NCBI RefSeq assembly: GCF_003967535.1
Contig: NZ_BIFR01000001.1
Span: 2,913,001 to 2,977,000 of the forward strand
Length of the DNA: 64,000 nt
From: Tengunoibacter tsumagoiensis
GTDB taxonomy: Bacteria; Chloroflexota; Ktedonobacteria; Ktedonobacterales; Ktedonobacteraceae
Direction of reading: 5' to 3'
Both the position numbers and the translations under genes were made by a program. A model generated the notes under the pieces. The model saw nothing but the letters and a program-made list of their open reading frames with translations, made no database searches and was not told the origin of the DNA. How positions within the stretch are numbered: position 1 is the first letter of the stretch; every line of letters starts with the position of its first letter. This document shows positions 57,606-64,000 of this stretch, piece by piece.

Positions 57606-58061
57606 CTAGTGGTATTCCTCTTCTTGTTCATCTAACCAGATCGAAGATGGTGTCTGCGCTATCGGGCTTTCCTGAGTGCGTGCGGTCGTGAGCAATCGTT
57701 CGGTGCGAACACTCTGCCAGATGTAGATTCTGGGATGTCGAATATAGTACAGCAGTAGAGCCAACCAGATTTCCGGGTGGCGATCCGCGATTTTGAGCGT
57801 GGCAAAGAGAAGCGTGACGAGAACGATGAGTCCAGGGAAGAAGAGATGAAGCACCTGTCCGGCGGTGCCATAGTAACTCAGGAAGTTCAACTGGTTCCAG
57901 ACCTGCAGGGCCTGCCCTCCTCCAATCACTGCAATTAAGCCCTGTCGAATCGTGACACTAATGGTAATGCCAAAGAGCGGAAGGTCTATTTTATCGGGCA
58001 CGTTGAGATGGGTGGGAATCTGATAGCGTTGCGGTGGAGATGACGGACGCGATGATGACAC
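57606..58061 (-). CDS. PrgI-family membrane protein of the conjugation apparatus (VirB3-like)
   Basis: The 151-aa protein starts at GTG 58061 with weak GAAAGGG upstream. The family core is YQIPTHLNVPDKIDLPLFGI, followed by two membrane helices (IRQGLIAVIGGGQAL, and VLHLFFPGLIVLVTLLFATL) and a short cytoplasmic tail rich in Arg/Thr/Glu. PrgI proteins occupy the VirB3 position next to VirB4 in Gram-positive type IV secretion systems. The gene abuts virB4 without spacing. A strong hairpin separates it from the upstream pilin gene. Confidence 0.88.
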   Translation of the reverse strand: MSSSRPSSPPQRYQIPTHLNVPDKIDLPLFGITISVTIRQGLIAVIGGGQALQVWNQLNFLSYYGTAGQVLHLFFPGLIVLVTLLFATLKIADRHPEIWLALLLYYIRHPRIYIWQSVRTERLLTTARTQESPIAQTPSSIWLDEQEEEYH

Positions 58062-58084
58062 GCAATAGGCCCTTTCTTTCTAGA

Positions 58085-58115
58085 AGCACTCTCAGCATAG
58101 TTCGCTGAGAGCGCT
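58085..58115 (-). promoter_or_regulatory. Intercistronic hairpin between pilin and prgI genes
   Basis: CTCTCAGC / GCTGAGAG forms a perfect 8-bp stem with a 7-base loop, extended by AGC / GCT past one mismatch. On the transcribed minus strand it is followed by TCTAGAAAG, not a U-run, so it is not a standard terminator. It begins 11 bases after the pilin stop. An RNA-processing or 3'-protection role, raising pilin over downstream gene expression, is inferred. Confidence 0.55.
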
Positions 58116-58125
58116 TATCGAGTGT

Positions 58126-58392
58126 TTATTTGGTAATAGAGGTATAGAATGCGACGGCAATGGTCCCAGCCAGCACGATGAGAATGGTTCCAACCACGGC
58201 ATGCCCCATGCCTCGTTTGGCCAGGATGGCATTTTGCGGATCGGCGATAGCGGTGACGTACATATAACCAGCAATCACAAAGATAAAGGTGAGGATGCCC
58301 GGTAAATATCCTCCGACGAGAGTAGCCAGATTGCTAAATGCCGTGCTGACATCAGCCAGCGGGAGCAAGCGAAACCATAATGAGAGAAGCAT
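58126..58392 (-). CDS. VirB2/TrbC-like pilin-type small membrane protein
   Basis: ATG 58392 is preferred because AAAGGATC lies about 10 bases upstream. A longer frame to 58569 only overlaps the upstream CHAP gene out of frame. The 88-aa product has two hydrophobic helices (YLPGILTFIFVIAGYMYVTA, and AVVGTILIVLAGTIAVAFYT). They are joined by a short basic turn with DPQNAILAKRGMGHA, the layout of VirB2/TrbC-like subunits. The N-terminal leader is short. It would form the pilus-like or channel subunit of the conjugation machine. The hairpin after the gene may adjust its expression. Confidence 0.82.
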   Translation of the reverse strand: MLLSLWFRLLPLADVSTAFSNLATLVGGYLPGILTFIFVIAGYMYVTAIADPQNAILAKRGMGHAVVGTILIVLAGTIAVAFYTSITK

Positions 58393-58417
58393 CGAGAGAG
58401 ATCCTTTCTTGCACTGG

Positions 58418-59185
58418 TCAGGAAACAGAAGAAGACGTGGTTTGACGGACAAAACCCAGGACTGTATAGCCGGGCCAGGTCGAGATGGAGCCATCGGCAT
58501 GCAGCAACATACGGTACCAGTTGCCCGGCTGATCGGCATGAGCAGCATCCCAGCGCGTTCCTGGGGCATTGGCCTGTGCCACAGTCACCGATCCTGTTTT
58601 GCCATCAACTGGCAGGACTGTCTCGGTAACAACGGCGACATGCCCAAAATCACCGCCACTCCAGACCATCATGTCGCCAGGATGAGGCCAGCCGGTCCCC
58701 ACTGGAATTTCGGTCCACCCATCCAGGTGCTGATAGAGCGGCCAGAAATCAATGCCGTTGCCAACAGCAGGCAGATCATCGCCAGCCAGATAGAAGGCCC
58801 CAGTGACAAACTCCACGCACTGTAAGTTGCCGCTGGCTGCCTCATCGCAGATCTGATGGCCAGTCCCACAGGTATTGATCCAGAAGCGATAGACTGGAGC
58901 TACCACCGGGTCAAAGCGGTCATACATATTGGCTCGAATACCCCAGGTATGGTCCTGTAGAAGCGCTGCTGCCTGAGCGACGGCGGTCATCTTCTGACTT
59001 GACGTACAGGCAGTTGAGCGGGCGGTAGGACATGCGGTAAACAGGAGTGGTGTGCCCGTCAAGCCGCCTGTTCCTGTGCTTTCGAGACCAGAGCCGAGAG
59101 CTGAAAGTAAAATGGCAACCAGAACAACAATGAGAACCACTGGAATCAGGCTGGCAGCGACAAGGAAACCGATGAATCGAAGCAT
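58418..59185 (-). CDS. CHAP-domain peptidoglycan hydrolase of the secretion system
   Basis: The 255-aa protein starts at ATG 59185. Residues about 5-30 form a membrane anchor (FLVAASLIPVVLIVVLVAILL). A Thr/Gly-rich linker follows, and then the CHAP domain with catalytic Cys in LQCVEFVTGAFYLAG and catalytic His in DFGHVAVVTE. CHAP enzymes cut peptide or amide bonds in peptidoglycan. In conjugation operons (VirB1-like role) they open the wall for the channel. It lies 14 bases after the virB6-like gene and overlaps nothing. The N-terminal anchor without a cleavage site suggests it stays membrane-bound on the outside. Confidence 0.9.
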   Translation of the reverse strand: MLRFIGFLVAASLIPVVLIVVLVAILLSALGSGLESTGTGGLTGTPLLFTACPTARSTACTSSQKMTAVAQAAALLQDHTWGIRANMYDRFDPVVAPVYRFWINTCGTGHQICDEAASGNLQCVEFVTGAFYLAGDDLPAVGNGIDFWPLYQHLDGWTEIPVGTGWPHPGDMMVWSGGDFGHVAVVTETVLPVDGKTGSVTVAQANAPGTRWDAAHADQPGNWYRMLLHADGSISTWPGYTVLGFVRQTTSSSVS

Positions 59186-59199
59186 AGAAGTGCCTCTTT

Positions 59200-60561
59200 C
59201 TAAGCAGCCATCAACAGAGCCGTCTCAGCAACACTGCGGATTGTATTGCCAAAATCGCGATGCACTTCACCCATCGTAGATTTCACGACGCTGGAGAGCA
59301 GCATATTCGGTACTTTGAAGGCGACGTAGAGCGCCGCAATACCAATTAAAAGGCTCATAATGGTCATTGATGCATGTCCAAAGCTGCCAATAAGAGCACT
59401 GCCCATGCCAATACAGATCTCCTGCAGAAATTGCACAATCAGCGTCGCGACAAAGGATTGTACCCAGAGTCGTTCCCAGGCGATCGTTTGAGGTAGCGCA
59501 AAGCACAGCATACCAAGGGGAGCCAGGACAATCAGCAGATCCAGCGTGGCAATGCGCACGAGCATCTCAATGCCCAGCAGCAGACACATCACCAGATCAA
59601 TGAGATAAGTAAGAATCTCGTAGACTGGGGCTGTGGGCCAGTTAATGATGCCCAGCGGGAGATTGAGATCGCCGATACCAGCAGTCACCAGCGCCGACTG
59701 GACACCCAGACAGAGCTCATTACTCAGATCGATGAACTGATGGATAAAGGTCATACTTAAGGCGGCAGCGATCGCTGCGAACGCCAGTCGAGGAGCCATC
59801 TCACGAAAGGTGCTGTTGGGCTGGAGCATATAGTTGTAGCCACCGATGACCAGGATCAGACCCAGAGCGCTTCCAACCACGGTCACCATCCAGCCATGCA
59901 GCGCTGCGACGACGGGCATCTGATCGGTATCCTCGTGGGGAGTACTGATGAAGAAGAGCAGACTATTAAACCAACCAATGACCTGATTGAGAAAGTCGCC
60001 TAACCCCTTCATGCATGATGAGAGCAATCCACCAAGAATGCCTTGAACCCAATCCAACCCATACACGGAATCGGTTGGTGCGTGAGCTGCTCCCATCATA
60101 CTGGCATGAGTTTGGACGAATTGTGTGTAGAGACTGTTCCACCCCGATGTACACAGCACATCCGTTGCTGGATCATACGTTGAAGCGTCTGTTGACGATG
60201 TCCTTCCAGGACGAGGAAGCTCTTGCAACTGCCGGGTTGTTGGAACCTGTGCAGAGGCAAAGCCAAGACGGTGAAACACGTCATCAGCATGACCGCAGAT
60301 GCTGTTTCCATAAGTCTGCGAGACGCCACCTTTTCCACTGCGACCAGGTGCATTAGTGATAGGCGAAGAATGAGGTACGAGCCAGACATTCATCACCAAT
60401 GCAAGCAACAGGAGAAAGCCGCTGACTGTCCAGCAGAGTCGTTTGAGACGTCGTTGTTGCTGAGCATCGAGCTGTGGTTGACGAGCGATAAGATGATGAA
60501 ACTCAAAAGTGATTGTTCGACTGGCTGATCTGGTTACAGTCGAGAAGACCTCTTCAGGCAT
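59200..60561 (-). CDS. VirB6/TrbL-like polytopic membrane protein
   Basis: Taken from ATG 60561, the protein is 453 aa: a short cytoplasmic N-terminus, one helix (LCWTVSGFLLLLALVMNVWLV), a soluble region of about 150 residues with several Cys, then about six further membrane helices. These include TVVGSALGLILVIGGYNYML, AFAAIAAALSMTF and LIVLAPLGMLCFALP. This fits the VirB6/TrbL channel component. A very strong AAGGAGGTG sits near 60593-60601, about 30 bases before the ATG but only 8 before an in-frame CTG at 60583-60585, so a CTG start adding 8 residues is possible. It is the first recognised gene of the conjugation operon. Confidence 0.85.
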   Translation of the reverse strand: MPEEVFSTVTRSASRTITFEFHHLIARQPQLDAQQQRRLKRLCWTVSGFLLLLALVMNVWLVPHSSPITNAPGRSGKGGVSQTYGNSICGHADDVFHRLGFASAQVPTTRQLQELPRPGRTSSTDASTYDPATDVLCTSGWNSLYTQFVQTHASMMGAAHAPTDSVYGLDWVQGILGGLLSSCMKGLGDFLNQVIGWFNSLLFFISTPHEDTDQMPVVAALHGWMVTVVGSALGLILVIGGYNYMLQPNSTFREMAPRLAFAAIAAALSMTFIHQFIDLSNELCLGVQSALVTAGIGDLNLPLGIINWPTAPVYEILTYLIDLVMCLLLGIEMLVRIATLDLLIVLAPLGMLCFALPQTIAWERLWVQSFVATLIVQFLQEICIGMGSALIGSFGHASMTIMSLLIGIAALYVAFKVPNMLLSSVVKSTMGEVHRDFGNTIRSVAETALLMAA

Positions 60562-60991
60562 CGAAACCGGTAGTAACCTGTTCAGAAGGTTCACCTCCTT
60601 TATGTGATAAAGCAAGTGTAACAGATGGAGAGGCCAAAAAATGGGAATGGTTGTGAAGAAATCGATGTCTTTGTATGTCATCTTGATGTGAGTATGTTTG
60701 GAGACACTTTGCATCTCAATACTTGCTTCCAAACAGGCTAGTAAGCCTACTACAGAGGCCGCATTGCTTAGTATGCCTGAGAACTGGACCTTCTTTTTTG
60801 CAAAGGTAGCTATTGTTATAAGGCAGGTACATATGGACAAATCTATATTGGTGACTCAGGTGATGTACCGAGTTGCCAGGCAATAGCAGAAGCGCAGAAT
60901 ACTTTCACAGCAAGGTCTGCTTCTGACATTGGTATACTTCCTTAGTATTGGGAAGGTGAATATTCAATTTCGTATGCGCGTAATCGACTAG
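60562..60991. other. Intergenic region before the conjugation operon
   Basis: No gene is supported. It contains the strong Shine-Dalgarno sequence of the VirB6-like gene and presumably the operon promoter. It also contains the 3' end region of the NYN gene. No tRNA-like or repeat structure was recognised. Confidence 0.4.
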
Positions 60992-61957
60992 CTACTGTGT
61001 AACTTCATCAGCATTGCTCTCATGTAAGCTCACTTCATCCATTATACGGCCATCTTTTTCGACTGGCTGGAAAGCAAAAAGATCAGATTTTGCTTTGACT
61101 AGGAAGAGAAGTGAATTTTCGCCATAGTCCTTTGGCCGTAAAGTCGTTGAGCGAGCTCTTAATTCTTTTACAATATCGACGAGTAAAGCCGTTTTGGGAA
61201 TTTTGTGTGCTGTAACAGCCAGAAAAGCTGATTTGATTTCTTGTGTCAGTCCTGGGTCATCTAGAGGCTTCAACACTTTTGGTGTAGAGGCTACTGCTGG
61301 CTGATTTTTTGGTTTCTTTTGTATTACTGATGCTGCTTTCTTTGTGGGTGCTTTTTTGGTAGGTTCGCTTTTCTTCTCAACGTTTGTTTTTTTCTTACTC
61401 CTGGCTGAGGGCTGTTCTGCCGATGGTGCTAACACTTTCTGTTTGATGTGGGTGAGTGGAATGGTGCCGTTACACGCCAGGCTAAGTGAGGCATTCTTTG
61501 CTGGATCACTTACACTAATCACATAGCAATTGTTCATACGTAGCCGATGAATGAGCGGAAGAAAATCGCTATCGCTACTTGCAAGGAAAAAATGAGTAAT
61601 TCCTTGATAAAAGAGGTCTATCGCGTCAACAGCAAGTGCTATATCTGTTGCATTCTTTTTTGGTGTAGCAATGTGGCATTTGGGTGTAAAGGCGTATTTA
61701 AGCAGTAAGTCTGTCCATCCACTCTGTATACTAGTGGCCCAACTACCATACACATGTCGTGCTACAACTTGTCCTTTCATTTCAGCCGCTTGTAAAATCT
61801 CAACGAGCTTAGCCTCTGACAATTGGACATTATCACCATCAATCAGTATTGCTACCAATGGCCCAGAAGAAGCAACGTGAGAACATCTCATAGAAAGCAG
61901 CTCAACCATTAAGGAAGGAGGCCTCTGAATATTTTGCATCTCGCATCTTTCATTCAT
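60992..61957 (-). CDS. NYN-domain RNase-like protein with OST-HTH/LOTUS-like tail
   Basis: ATG 61957 overlaps the stop of the upstream gene by 8 bases. ATG 61939 is an alternative, and longer frames run through the neighbour. The 321-aa protein has a LabA/DUF88-type NYN domain: VAILIDGDNVQ, KNATDIALAVDAIDLFYQG, and HFFLASSDSDFLPLIHRLR, with the acidic residues of a PIN-like metal site. A Lys/Pro/Ala-rich linker follows, and then an OST-HTH-like module (LTQEIKSAFLAVT, PKTALLVDIVKELRAR). NYN proteins cleave RNA, and OST-HTH modules bind RNA. The coupled unknown upstream partner may regulate it. Its presence beside conjugation genes suggests defence or addiction, not transfer itself. Confidence 0.85.
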   Translation of the reverse strand: MNERCEMQNIQRPPSLMVELLSMRCSHVASSGPLVAILIDGDNVQLSEAKLVEILQAAEMKGQVVARHVYGSWATSIQSGWTDLLLKYAFTPKCHIATPKKNATDIALAVDAIDLFYQGITHFFLASSDSDFLPLIHRLRMNNCYVISVSDPAKNASLSLACNGTIPLTHIKQKVLAPSAEQPSARSKKKTNVEKKSEPTKKAPTKKAASVIQKKPKNQPAVASTPKVLKPLDDPGLTQEIKSAFLAVTAHKIPKTALLVDIVKELRARSTTLRPKDYGENSLLFLVKAKSDLFAFQPVEKDGRIMDEVSLHESNADEVTQ

Positions 61958-62663
61958 AATCATCATACCAATCATCATCATTCGAAGCTGCAGGAACTGG
62001 AATAGCTTCTTTTTGCGGAAGGATGGTAACAGGAATGTAGGGTTCCGCAAGCTTCGCAAGAAATGCGTTGTTTTCTTGACATATCCGATTTTTTTCTTGT
62101 ACTTGTGATTGACGATACGCTACAAGCTTTTCACTTAATGATAATAAGCTCTGATTATACTCATCAATCTCACGGTTGCACCAGGCAACCATGAGTGAGA
62201 CTATATCGAATATCCGCTGCTTTTCTGATCTCACCCAATCCAGGTCTTGCTTGCTATTTACAATTTCTAATAGTAGCTCTTGTTCAGTGAATTGAATTTG
62301 TATTGCTCCTTGTTGGTTCTGTCCTGGTTGAAGTGAAATAGCTTTGACTATCCCTGTACTGCCAGAATAAGGGAGATGAAGAACGATAACATGCAATTTT
62401 GAGGAGGAATTATATCGGATGTGATTCTTTGACAATGCTTTGTGATAATCACTGACAGAAAGCTGTTCATAGTAAATCGTGAGTGGTTCTACACGAAATA
62501 GTGAAACTAATGAACTACTATAGGCTGAGATTGAGATAGTAGCGAGCCGATCTTCGGGAGTCTGATCCACGGTGTTTCTCATCTCATTGTATGGCTTCTC
62601 AAAGAAGAGATGAACTGTTTGAGATCGTTGAGGGATTCCAGGTGCAAAAGAATAAATCTCCAT
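61950..62663 (-). CDS. Unrecognised 237-aa protein coupled to the NYN gene
   Basis: ATG 62663 is chosen because AAAAGGAGTG lies 8 bases upstream. A GTG at 62672 would fall inside that site. The N-terminal part is beta-rich (TISISAYSSSLVSLFRVEPL, VIVLHLPYSGSTGIVKAISL). Residues about 140-205 form a long helix likely to be a coiled coil (DLDWVRSEKQRIFDIVSLM, YRQSQVQEKNRICQENNAFL), and the tail is acidic (DDDWYDDYE). I recognise no family. The stop overlaps the NYN gene start, so the two are co-translated. The acidic tail and helix would suit an inhibitor or scaffold of a nuclease, but this is inference only. Confidence 0.8.
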   Translation of the reverse strand: MEIYSFAPGIPQRSQTVHLFFEKPYNEMRNTVDQTPEDRLATISISAYSSSLVSLFRVEPLTIYYEQLSVSDYHKALSKNHIRYNSSSKLHVIVLHLPYSGSTGIVKAISLQPGQNQQGAIQIQFTEQELLLEIVNSKQDLDWVRSEKQRIFDIVSLMVAWCNREIDEYNQSLLSLSEKLVAYRQSQVQEKNRICQENNAFLAKLAEPYIPVTILPQKEAIPVPAASNDDDWYDDYE

Positions 62664-63184
62664 TTCTTGCACTCCTTTTCTTTTAAGCCGATCTTATCCA
62701 CTTGCCTGAGCACTAGTTTTAGTATACCCAATTTTAAATGGAACCAAAACACTTTATAATAATATATTTATTTTGCGTATTTTTATGTTTGAATTGATTA
62801 TAAAATAGATTTACATTATGAAGATTTGAGAAAATAACTTTGCAATTAACAGTATCTATATAGTCCGTAGAACTCATATAAGGAAGAGGGCTGCAGTTCG
62901 ATCGCGACCCATGTGTGCTTGCTCATGCAGAAGTACACCTTTCTTCGTATCTGGATAGAGCCTGGTCATGTGCAGTGGTCCACACTGGTGTATCCGCAAG
63001 ATTGGCGAGTGCGCTGGCATGGTTGCATCCTGATACATCATGGGAATGTCCCTCTTCTCTCTCTGTCTTTGTTTCAGCAGAGCAAACGCTGCTCCTCCTC
63101 AAGTCCTTTCAGGAGAAACAGTCTGAACGCAAGTTCCTGCCAGACTCCTGCTTCGCTCTTTCTTCATTCATAGGAACAGAAGAA
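62664..63184. other. Intergenic region, no convincing gene
   Basis: The first half is very AT-rich and probably holds the promoter of the NYN pair. Plus-strand frames from 62913 and 62915 to about 63190 exist, but they lack a ribosome-binding site and converge on the minus-strand gene. One contains SALAWLHPDTSWECPSS, which looks somewhat protein-like, so a relic cannot be excluded. Confidence 0.35.
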
Positions 63185-63922
63185 TTATGAAGAAAGGGCC
63201 TTTTGTGAGGTCACCGCAATCGTTTCGTCAACCTCCTCAAGCGCTGCCTGTTGAATCCAGACCTGGCCCTGCCCCTGGAGGAGGATGCCAAACGCGATAT
63301 CCAGGCACTCAGCAGGGACATCCAACACGACCTCATATCGCTTCCATTCGGTCGTTCCCTGGATGGGACGATTTTGCATGTTATCGTGATCCAGTGTATC
63401 AACCTGCGGTCCGTCCAGGCGCATCCACAGGCCTGCCCACCCTTCAATCTCCTGTGAGCGGACCTGTGCCGACAATCGTACTCGCCTGCCCAGATAGGGA
63501 TAGGCGCTCACTTTGAGCATCAGCGTGCTGAAGCCTGCACCAGCCTCTTCGGTTGAGCGCAAAAAGACGCTTTTCTGCGTCAGATCATTCTGTTCCAGGG
63601 TCACTCCATGCAAATAGTGGTGAGGATGTGAACCGACCAGAAAGAATCGTCGCTCAACGGGTTGATCGTTTGGGGCCGCAGCAGGTGCTTCACGTCCTGT
63701 CAAAGAGGGAAAATCCCAGGTTCCTTGCTGGAGTGCTTCGCGTTCTAACTTGACCCAGCGCTCCTGTAAGGCCGGGCTTTTTTCGATTTCTTCCTGTAAA
63801 GCCTGGGAGAGCAGCGTCGCGGCATAGGTCGCCATTGGACCACCATCGAGAGCTGCACACAGATCCAACGCTTTTCTGGCTCGTGGGCTTAATGTCAAAT
63901 AGATACGATTTTGAAGATGCAT
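63185..63922 (-). CDS. Putative ribbon-helix-helix protein with jelly-roll-like C-terminal domain
   Basis: ATG 63922 is chosen because AGGAG lies about 5 bases upstream. A longer frame to 63994 would read through the palindrome. The 245-aa product starts with a short strand and two helices (NRIYLTLSPRARKALDLCAA, GPMATYAATLLSQALQEEIE) resembling MetJ/Arc/CopG-type DNA-binding proteins. From residue about 95, a beta-rich domain (KVSAYPYLGRRVRLSAQVRS, EGWAGLWMRLDG, then TEWKRYEVVLDVP) resembles the carbohydrate-binding-like domains attached to some transcription factors. A repressor with a sensor domain is a sensible reading. The 58-base palindrome covering its leader is the obvious operator. 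The family identity is tentative. Confidence 0.72.
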   Translation of the reverse strand: MHLQNRIYLTLSPRARKALDLCAALDGGPMATYAATLLSQALQEEIEKSPALQERWVKLEREALQQGTWDFPSLTGREAPAAAPNDQPVERRFFLVGSHPHHYLHGVTLEQNDLTQKSVFLRSTEEAGAGFSTLMLKVSAYPYLGRRVRLSAQVRSQEIEGWAGLWMRLDGPQVDTLDHDNMQNRPIQGTTEWKRYEVVLDVPAECLDIAFGILLQGQGQVWIQQAALEEVDETIAVTSQKALSS

Positions 63923-63928
63923 GTTTTC

Positions 63929-63986
63929 TCCTGAGTATTGTGCTAATTTGTTGCTTATAAGCAACAAATTAGCACAATACTCAGGA
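63929..63986. promoter_or_regulatory. Perfect 58-base palindrome upstream of the RHH-like gene
   Basis: The 29 bases 63929-63957 are exactly complementary to 63958-63986, with no loop. Each arm contains GAGTATTGTGCTAATTTG and the centre is GCTTATAAGC. One end lies only 7 bases from the ATG and overlaps the ribosome-binding site, so occupancy or cruciform/hairpin formation would block expression. It could be an operator, a replication or transfer site, or a fold-back artefact. Confidence 0.8.
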
Positions 63987-64000
63987 TTTGTCAAAGAGGA

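Noticed and set aside
58393..58569. N-terminal extension of the pilin-like protein
   Set aside because: It is the overlapping frame of the CHAP gene. The proper ribosome-binding site lies before ATG 58392.
60870..60960. Possible tRNA or small structured RNA between the NYN and VirB6-like genes
   Set aside because: No cloverleaf, no T-loop consensus and no paired stems could be assembled by hand.
62913..63190. Plus-strand open frames in two registers before the RHH-like gene
   Set aside because: No ribosome-binding site, overlap in alternate registers and convergent overlap with a better-supported gene. A relic remains possible, but I cannot support it.

Overview
The window looks like accessory DNA from a filamentous, soil-type Chloroflexota, most plausibly a Ktedonobacteria member. 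This is an inference from gene families, not from a phylogenetic marker. The signs are a TIR-STAND-WD40 giant protein, a NACHT protein with a membrane C-terminus, a CPT-like kinase, IS1182 and IS110 debris, and an unusual type IV secretion operon. No rRNA, tRNA, CRISPR array or core housekeeping gene was recognised. Base composition changes visibly along the window. The hsd/helicase block and the conjugation block look GC-richer, while the DISARM-like block and the intergenic stretches look AT-rich, as expected for stacked horizontally acquired modules.

Region 1 (1-17.3 kb) is an anti-invader block. A RelE-like/UvrD helicase fusion is divergent from a type I restriction-modification operon (hsdR, hsdM, hsdS). 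That operon continues through a 67-codon gene into a 1854-codon fusion of DEDDh exonuclease, DinG-type helicase and RecQ helicase, and then into a translationally coupled 511-codon gene of unknown function. HsdR carries an ImmA/IrrE-like N-terminal domain whose HExxH reads HAVGH, and a nuclease domain that appears to have lost its E-x-K. The cutting step may therefore have moved to the exonuclease of the fusion protein.

Region 2 (17.5-31 kb) begins with a TIR-nSTAND-WD40 protein. Decayed DNA follows: two broken copies of an AlbA_2/HATPase/winged-helix regulator in opposite orientation, a DUF6884 gene divergent from a tandem GIY-YIG gene, an internally deleted IS1182 element with preserved inverted repeats, an IS110 3' fragment, an intact CPT-like kinase and a TPR relic. 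Both regulator copies are preceded by an array of a TCCGCCA-type motif spaced 21 and 11 bases apart, next to a -10-like box.

Region 3 (31-42.6 kb, all minus strand) is a DISARM-like defence operon. In transcription order it encodes two unrecognised proteins of 330 and 521 aa, a NERD-nuclease/UvrD-like helicase, DrmA, DrmB, and a C5-cytosine methyltransferase (DrmMII type). The phospholipase-D protein DrmC is absent. The NERD helicase and the two unknown proteins occupy the variable positions. This is the strongest candidate in the window for an undescribed system variant.

Region 4 (43.4-49.2 kb) holds an FAD monooxygenase with a decayed tandem partial copy, a NACHT-membrane protein broken by two frameshifts, and a divergent HxlR regulator/SAM methyltransferase pair bracketed by imperfect 28-base direct repeats.

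Region 5 (49.7-64 kb, minus strand) is a conjugation/type IV secretion operon: VirB6-like, CHAP hydrolase, VirB2-like pilin, PrgI, VirB4, coupling-type ATPase, and a replication-relaxation family protein. Upstream lie a NYN/OST-HTH protein with an unknown overlapping partner, and a putative ribbon-helix-helix protein whose leader carries a perfect 58-base palindrome. No relaxase or integrase lies in the window, so whether this is an integrative element or a plasmid cannot be decided here.
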